Shown here: positions 58,506 through 64,000 of the stretch, piece after piece
How the letters are laid out: each line of letters begins with the position of its first letter
How positions within the stretch are numbered: position 1 is the stretch's first letter
Source: Salvia splendens
Taxonomy: Eukaryota; Streptophyta; Magnoliopsida; Lamiales; Lamiaceae
DNA length: 64,000 nt
Assembly (NCBI RefSeq): GCF_004379255.2
Contig: NC_056038.1
Location: 8,842,729 to 8,906,728 of the forward strand
Direction of reading: 5' to 3'
The notes under the pieces: generated by a model
The model's input: only the letters and a program-made list of their open reading frames with translations
The model's database searches: none
Told to the model about the DNA's origin: nothing
Position numbers and translations under genes: made by a program

Positions 58506-59545
58506 TCAAGGCCGTTTTAGTCTAGTAGATGGAAGTAGATCCTCCTGGAGTTGGGCATCGGCGATAGAATCACGTGACCTTGCCCGAACACACAGTCGCT
58601 CTTGCAAAGACGAATGCACTCTACTGCGAGACGGATTACTTGCGGTAGAGCTTCCATGGGTTTCAGGGTCGAACCAATTTCCCGCATTAGGTCCTTCGTC
58701 GGCGACAATCACGTTGTGCAAAATTATGCACGTATACATGATGTCAACCATATTCTCCATAAACCACGTACGAGCCGGGGATTTGATAATGTGGAATCGA
58801 GCTTGTAGAATCCCAAACGGTCTCTCCACATCCTTGCGAGCAGCCTCTTGCTTCTTAGCAAAAAGAGTCTGTTTTTCGTTTATCGGCCTGTTGAACGTCT
58901 TCACGAAGGTTGGCCACTTCGGATAGATGCCGTCGGCAAGATAGTACCCCATTTTATACTGGCGGTTGTAGCGGTGAAGTTGATGGACGGAGCTTTATCA
59001 TTCAAAATTTCGTTGAAGAGGTTGGATTGGTTGAGCACGTTGACGTCGTTGTTCGATCCGGGGACTCCGAAAAACGCATGCCAAATCCATAGCCGATAGT
59101 CGGCAACAACCTCGAGTATAACGGTGGGGTGGGTGCCTTTGTGGCCGCTCGTGTATGATCCCCTCCACGCCACAGAGCAATTCTTCCATTGCCAATGCAT
59201 GCAATCGAAGCTGCCGAGCATCCCGGGGAATCCGTGCACTGTTTCGTGAAGTCGGAGCAAAAACTGACATTCTGCGGTGCTTGGCTTCTTGAGAAATTCG
59301 TCGGTGAAGGCTGCCCGGACGCCTTTGCAGAAGTTCATCAAACACAGTCTCCCAGTGCTGTCTCCAATGTGCAGGTACTCGTCGAATAAATCCGCCGTTT
59401 GTCCAATAGCAAGCTGACGGATTGCTGCAGTACATTTTTGAAGCGTCGTGAGACTGGGACGACCAATAGCGTCGAACCCTTCTTGGAAGTACTCTTCCCG
59501 GGCCGCCAATGTATTTGCGATATGCAGAAATAGCTCCCGCCGCAT
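58506..59545 (-). pseudogene. PIF/Harbinger DDE transposase remnant
   Basis: On the minus strand this encodes the DDE_Tnp_4 nuclease domain of plant PIF/Harbinger transposases (the ALP1-like family). The order is MRRELFLHIANTL, an N-terminal helical region, the first Asp in GSFDCMHWQWKNC and the second Asp in GSNNDVNVLNQS. The frame then breaks. The rest resumes in another frame with YYLADGIYPKWPTFVKT, and with ARKDVERPFGILQARFHII supplying the catalytic Glu. The frameshift lies between about 58945 and 58980, between the second Asp and the Glu. The N-terminal part found upstream of MRRELF in complete members is missing, and no GAGCAT-type terminal repeats are seen around it. It is therefore a truncated, inactive fragment. 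It is the enzyme type needed to move the elements at 361 and 12880, but this copy cannot be shown to belong to that family. Confidence 0.85.
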
Positions 59546-60691
59546 GAGGAGGAGGAGGAGGAAAAAGAAGAGTGATGAGGAATATCAGATGCGGTCAGCA
59601 ACAGACCTGGCGGAAATCCAGTGTGAGAAAGGTGACTCACCTTACGTAGTATCAATTAGTAATTATCAAGATATAGATAATTTTGGATACACTTTTTGGT
59701 TTGATGAATGGACCCAAAAAATTAAACTTCTTTTATTAAAGATGAATATTTTGATAATTATTTTGTTGACACGGTTCGATCGAACAAGAAGAGCGCGAGA
59801 TCAATGGAATTGCCCCAAAATTAAGTGGATTCGACATTGACATTTCTAGTTTAACATGTGTCATTCAAATATATACTACTAATCAACTTTACAATAATGA
59901 TGTGTATAAACTGTCGGAGGTAGTCTAGGCCACTAATAACCGAATACGTAACACTATGTTAATAGTTATGAATAATTGATCTTGAACGATAAATGAATCT
60001 TAATGACATACTAATAATTTATCTTTCATGGTATATAGTATATAACAATGTACGCGTGTGTACATATTCATTTCAGTATAATTTGATGATGTGATCCTTC
60101 ACTGTATAAATGCTTGTAAAGAGAAATCTATTAGGTGTAGTGAATGATGAAGAATAATAGTAGTATCCTGTTTTTAGTAGTTAGTATATTTATCAATTAT
60201 CCAATAATTAATTAGAATTGAAAGTCCAACACCAAGTTGATACCAATAGTTAATACAGATTGGGTTAGTGAAAGTTCAAAGTCAATATATAATCGATTGC
60301 TTAAACCAAGGGCCGTAAATTTATGGTTTTAGTTAATTGAAAAAGATATTGTTGTAGTATGTAACAAGTGACAACAAAAATATTATTTTGAATTAACTAA
60401 AAGCGTCAACAAAATAATGAAGGTTGTTCATCTGTTTTTGGATCCTAATGAGACGATGTGCATATGTATCAAAGTGTAAGGAAAGTTTCCAAGCAGTGAA
60501 CCACTTGCAGGTGGTCAATCTTATCCATCACTCCCTTTGAAAGAGTGGAAGTAGCAACAACAATACATGAACATCATTGACTTGTACATATTTAATTTCG
60601 TAAGCAATCCAACAAATTGCACCAAAATATCTAATTGCGAAGAAAGCACTCTATCTGATCAAGCACCTCCTCCTCTGTTGATACAACAACA
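59546..60691. other. Spacer upstream of the XB3-like gene
   Basis: AT-rich, 1.1 kb, with a short GGA repeat at 59546-59564. No gene is supported. It should contain the promoter of the ankyrin gene; I see no convincing TATA box. Confidence 0.4.
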
Positions 60692-61558
60692 ATGGGTCAG
60701 GTCAGGGGCTGAGTTGCAAGACTAGTCAAGAGCAGGGGCTGTTTGCTGCTGTTCAGTTGGGCGATTTACAGACTGTTAAGGCAGTTTTTGAAAGGAATCC
60801 AACTCTCATTCATCATTCTACGGTGTATGATTGCAATTCTGCTTTACATATTGCTGCTGCCCATGGCCAGCTCCAGCTCTGACTTTGTGAATGAACAAGT
60901 AGTACTACTTTTTTTTATATTGATATGGTTATTCCTTTTAGGTCCTTTCATTCCTTCTGGAGCATTCGATGCAGCCGGATTTGTTGAATCGGAATAAACA
61001 GGTCACATAGCCTTATGTTTTGTGTTTGTACAAGGAATTCTTTAGTAGAAATGTTCTATATTAATTAGTTAGTTCTTCATTATTGAATCTGTTTTGATGA
61101 TTATGATGTATGTAGACTCCATTGATGTTGGCTGCAATGCATGGCAAGATCTCATGCGTGACCAAGCTTATTGAAGCAGGAGCCTATGTATGTCCAATCT
61201 ACATATCTTACATATTCATGAAAATATGGCTAATATTGAATATTTTGGGTTAGATTCTGATGTTTGATTCCGTGAACGGAAGAACCTGTTTGCACCATGC
61301 TGCATACCATGGTCACTCAGATTGTGTTGAAGTTATTCTGTCTGCAGCCCGTAGCTCTCAGGTGGCGGCTTCATGGTACGCAACCGTCTAGATTAATTTT
61401 GTTATGTTTGATTGTAATAAACTTATTTGATTAGTCTTAAATAATAAACTACTGCAGGGGATACTCTCGTTTTGTGAATGTTAGAGACCACAAAGGAGCG
61501 ACGCCGCTGCACTTAGCTGCACGCCAGAGGCGCCCTGGATGTGTTCACGTATTGTTGC
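60692..61558 (+). pseudogene. XB3/XBAT31-like ankyrin-RING E3 ligase gene, disrupted
   Basis: N-terminal ankyrin half of a plant XB3-family ubiquitin ligase. Inferred exons are 60692-60876, 60942-61001, 61116-61187, 61254-61375 and 61458 onward. Recognisable blocks are EQGLFAAVQLGDLQTVKAVF, YDCNSALHIAAAHGQLQ, PDLLNRNKQ, TPLMLAAMHGKISCVTKLIE, NGRTCLHHAAYHGHSDCVEV and DHKGATPLHLAARQRRPGCV. Three kinds of damage are visible. After ATGGGTCAG a 5-bp GTCAG is duplicated, shifting the frame near the start and giving an early TGA. The first intron donor reads CAG|CTCTGA instead of CAG|GT. From 61559 the exon is cut by a Gypsy LTR. The rest, with the remaining ankyrin repeats and RING finger, would lie beyond the window. 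The lesions argue that the gene was dead or dying in this haplotype. Confidence 0.8.
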
Positions 61559-62156
61559 TGATGGGGTACGAACTAAACCCTAATGGCAAGCCCAATAACA
61601 GTGACGGCCCATCAGCCCAGAGCCCAAGAAAGAGTATCTGTTCGGCACCAAAGAGTTCGGCACGACCAAAGAGTTCGGACTCAGCCTACAGCTCGGTAAA
61701 AGCCGACCAGTCAAGCTCTCCTCTCAGATCGGCAAGAGCTGATCGGTAAAGTCCAGCAGTTCGGTCTCAGCATTCGACCGAACTAGGAGTTAGTGGACTC
61801 ATGAAAGGCCTCCACGACCTCCGCTATACCCACGATCTATTTAGTGGTACGAAGCAGTTATTGAGCAGTTATTGCTCACCCACGATCTTGTTAGTGGGGC
61901 TGCAAACCACGACCTTAGTTCAATGTATAAATAGAACTTAGATCAGATAGAAAAGGGTTAAGCTCTCTAGAGATAAAACATCATATAGCAAGTCTGTGTT
62001 GTAAGCTGTAATCCCAGATCAAGCAATACAATCTTGCCCTCCCTTCTTCCCGTGGACGTAGATTTACTTCAGTAAATCGAACCACGTAAATTCTCTGTAT
62101 CGTAATCTTCATTCTCTACCAACATTTACTAACATCAAAAATTCGCGGATCCATCA
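61559..62156 (+). repeat. Gypsy 5' LTR
   Basis: 598 bp, starting TGATGGGGTACG and ending GATCCATCA. It holds several GAGTTCGG(C/A) and AGCTCGG motifs, a duplicated CCCACGATCT(A/T)...TTAGTGG block and a TGTATAAATAG TATA box near 61923. The partner LTR is outside the window. Confidence 0.8.
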
Positions 62157-62157
62157 C

Positions 62158-62175
62158 TGGCGCCGTCTGTGGGAA
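62158..62175 (+). promoter_or_regulatory. Gypsy primer-binding site
   Basis: TGGCGCCGTCTGTGGGAA, one base after the LTR end. It is identical to the site of Copia 3 at 54267. Confidence 0.8.
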
Positions 62176-62232
62176 ACAGAGAACAAAATTTGTGATAAAG
62201 CGAATTTTTGATCCATTTTTTCCACCCAAAAA

Positions 62233-64000
62233 ATGCATACCAGATCGCAGAGTACCCGTATTCCTGCCCGTGAGAACCAGGAGGAAGCCAATCCATCCCA
62301 TAGGTCTGGAAAACAGCCTAGGGATAAATCCACCACCAGTTCTCATGGCGAAGGAACAAGCCGCTCCAAGAATCGTCCCACTGAGTCTTCCCAGCAGCCC
62401 GATTTGAATGAGGCTGTCAAGCAGTTTTTGGCGGCGAAGCAGGAGGAATTCTTAACCTTCCTGCGAAGAAGCCAAAAGCAGCCGGAGACGAAAACGACGG
62501 ATTCTCCTTCTCCCTCCGCACAAGAAAGTCACTACCGCAGTAGTGTCGCATCTCCCAGGAGAAAGAATCCCCGTCCCCCACATGTTCCAGTTCCTCCTCG
62601 GTACCGGAATCACAGGAGAACTCAATCTCCTCCATACCGACGAGATATCGGATTCGCCGTGTACGGAGCACTGAAGACTCCGTTCTCGGACGACATCACC
62701 CGAACTCCCCTACCACAGAACTACCGAACTCCGTCGATGACTTACGATGGGCTCGTGGACCCTCACGATTTCTTGGGGCGCTATCAATATAACATGGCGA
62801 ACCAGGGTCTCAACGAGGTCCACATGTGCAAGCTGTTTCCCGAACTGCTCATCGGGAACGCGAGAAGGTGGTTCGATAGCCTCCCCCAGGGCAGCATCAG
62901 ATCTTACCGAGATCTAATGGATGCCTTCCACAGGAGGTTCTTTCAGAAAGCGGAAGCCCGAATCACTTCGGCTCAGCTGCTTTCCATTCGTCAAGGTCGC
63001 GACGAAAAAATCAGCGACTTTATGACAAGATTCCACAAGGAATGCCTGCAAGTAGACGATCTCAACGATCTGCTTGTCATCTCGGCATTCCAAAATGGGA
63101 TCCTGCCCGGAGCTCTCTACAGAAAGCTCGTTGAGTGCGGTCCGCAGACAGCTCAGGAAATGTGGGACATTGCGGACCAGTACTCCCGGGCCGATGAGGC
63201 AGACCGTCGCAAACGGTCGTTAGACAGCTCGTCGACCCGAGGAGACAGAAGGAAGCCCGATCATAGCGATCAGGGGCATCCTCGCCGGACTCCATTTGAA
63301 AGAATTCAAAGGGCTCCGGTGCAAGACAGATTGGGACCTCGTCTCAATCCCGAGAAGCCGCCCGTTCAGTTCGTACCGCTGAACAAGCCGAGAGTGGAAA
63401 TTTTCGAACTGCACTCTGACCTATTCGAAAAGCCAAAGCGGATGACGAAATCAGCCGCGCGCCGACCACAGGATAGCTACTGCTCCTACCATCAAGACCA
63501 CGGTCACGATACTGAGGAGTGCAGAAACTTGGCTGCAGGTATCGATGTTCTTGTGAAGGCAGGGACATTGAAAAAATACCGAAGCAAGCAGCCAAAGAAG
63601 AATAAAAAGCAGAGTGGTGCGAACTGCGCTCCTCAGGATCCGAAAAGGCAGCCGGATCCCGAAGACGATGACGAGCCGCAATATGATGGAGTAATCCAGA
63701 CTATTGACGCGCTCCCTGCCGGGAAGACCAAGTCGTCCCTAAAGTCAGAACGCAGAGGCTCCAATCGAGAGGAGCCAACGCATAAAAGGCTGAAGCAGGA
63801 CGAAGTGATTACGTTCTCGGCTGCTGATCCTGTCCCGGCCATCTCTCCTCACCAAGACGCCATTGTCATCCAAGCCGGAGTGGCAAACAAACTGATCCAC
63901 AGGGTGTTTGTGGATACAGGAGCGTCGGTTAGCATTCTTTTTAAAGAGTGCTTCGACAAACTAGAAGTGGACCCAGCTCGGCTCAGTCCGGCTCCGCTTC
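62233..64000 (+). CDS. Gypsy gag-protease polyprotein, open to the window end
   Basis: An uninterrupted frame of at least 589 codons from the ATG at 62233 (MHTRSQSTRIPAREN). The N-terminal about 150 residues are Ser/Arg/Pro-rich. The Retrotrans_gag domain follows with YDGLVDPHDFLGRYQYNM, NARRWFDSLPQGSIRSYRDL, AFHRRFFQKAEARITSAQLL and SDFMTRFHKECLQVDDLNDL. A zinc-knuckle-like CSYHQDHGHDTEEC lies near residue 417. Near the window edge is the aspartic protease active site FVDTGASVSILF (about residue 559). RT and integrase would lie further right. No stop codon appears, so this copy may be young. Because the frame has no stop inside the window it is easy to miss. Confidence 0.9.
   Translation, partial: MHTRSQSTRIPARENQEEANPSHRSGKQPRDKSTTSSHGEGTSRSKNRPTESSQQPDLNEAVKQFLAAKQEEFLTFLRRSQKQPETKTTDSPSPSAQESHYRSSVASPRRKNPRPPHVPVPPRYRNHRRTQSPPYRRDIGFAVYGALKTPFSDDITRTPLPQNYRTPSMTYDGLVDPHDFLGRYQYNMANQGLNEVHMCKLFPELLIGNARRWFDSLPQGSIRSYRDLMDAFHRRFFQKAEARITSAQLLSIRQGRDEKISDFMTRFHKECLQVDDLNDLLVISAFQNGILPGALYRKLVECGPQTAQEMWDIADQYSRADEADRRKRSLDSSSTRGDRRKPDHSDQGHPRRTPFERIQRAPVQDRLGPRLNPEKPPVQFVPLNKPRVEIFELHSDLFEKPKRMTKSAARRPQDSYCSYHQDHGHDTEECRNLAAGIDVLVKAGTLKKYRSKQPKKNKKQSGANCAPQDPKRQPDPEDDDEPQYDGVIQTIDALPAGKTKSSLKSERRGSNREEPTHKRLKQDEVITFSAADPVPAISPHQDAIVIQAGVANKLIHRVFVDTGASVSILFKECFDKLEVDPARLSPAPL

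Larger units (their letters stand above)
61559..64000 (+). mobile_element. Ty3/Gypsy retrotransposon, left part
   Basis: The 5' LTR (61559-62156) is followed by a primer-binding site and a gag-PR frame that runs off the window. It is inserted in exon 5 of the XB3-like gene. The 5 bases before the LTR are GTTGC, so the same 5 bases should follow the other LTR outside this window. The gag style and CCH-type knuckle suit the Tat-like side of plant Gypsy elements, but clade needs the RT. Confidence 0.88.

Noticed and set aside
59448..59840. 130-codon open frame on the plus strand
   Set aside because: Overlaps the transposase remnant antisense and continues into AT-rich spacer without a domain.
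1..64000. tRNA, rRNA or CRISPR-like arrays
   Set aside because: No cloverleaf with a convincing T-loop was noticed by eye, no rRNA core sequence, and the tandem repeats found have no regular spacers. A tRNA scan would be needed to exclude tRNAs fully.

Overview
This is nuclear DNA from a flowering plant. Genes carry GT-AG introns, and the encoded proteins include a plant-type H2A with a C-terminal SPKK tail, a chloroplast ALB3/Oxa1 insertase, a CLE peptide precursor and an XB3-type ankyrin protein. The intergenic DNA is AT-rich and full of plant transposons. A eudicot is likely and an asterid (Lamiales-type) is my guess, but nothing here proves the species. I see no bacterial operons, CRISPR arrays, rRNA or convincing tRNA.

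Left part (1-13.9 kb): a decayed PIF/Harbinger element carrying only ORF1 (361-2091, TSD TAA); repeat-rich spacer with a Stowaway MITE and a 459-bp inverted array; a two-exon histone H2A gene of the H2A.W type (6247-6861); a four-exon organelle-type RRM gene (7393-8336); a Pack-MULE-like Mutator element with a perfect 9-bp TSD (10331-11532); a Stowaway MITE; and a deletion derivative of the first PIF element (12880-13636).

Middle (14-34.2 kb), the gene-rich core: complex I subunit B8/NDUFA2 (14454-15515), a conserved 11-exon protein of unknown function (17246-21141), ALB3 (21596-26690, with one GC-AG intron), a hidden two-exon CLE46-like peptide gene on the minus strand (28479-28900) and a single-exon HSP20-like protein on the minus strand (32658-34163). 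MITEs fill the spacers.

Right part (34.7-64 kb), mostly retrotransposons: Copia 1 on the minus strand (36025-42934, TSD ATTTG); a 9-bp-TSD Mutator MITE (43072-43929); one small host gene (45461-46108); Copia 2 (46412-53572, TSD AATAG) with a gutted gag, several pol lesions and a captured piece of a host aspartyl-protease-like gene; Copia 3 (53678-57598, TSD AATCT), which has apparently identical LTRs but no reverse transcriptase; a PIF transposase remnant (58506-59545, minus); and an XB3/XBAT31-like ankyrin gene (60692-61558) broken by small mutations and then cut by a Ty3/Gypsy element whose LTR starts at 61559 and whose gag frame is open to the window end.

The host genes are independent housekeeping or signalling genes (chromatin, organelle RNA, respiration, thylakoid insertion, peptide signalling, a chaperone-like protein) and do not form a pathway. 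The coherent story is transposon dynamics: internal-deletion derivatives, nested insertion, gene-fragment capture and gene disruption.
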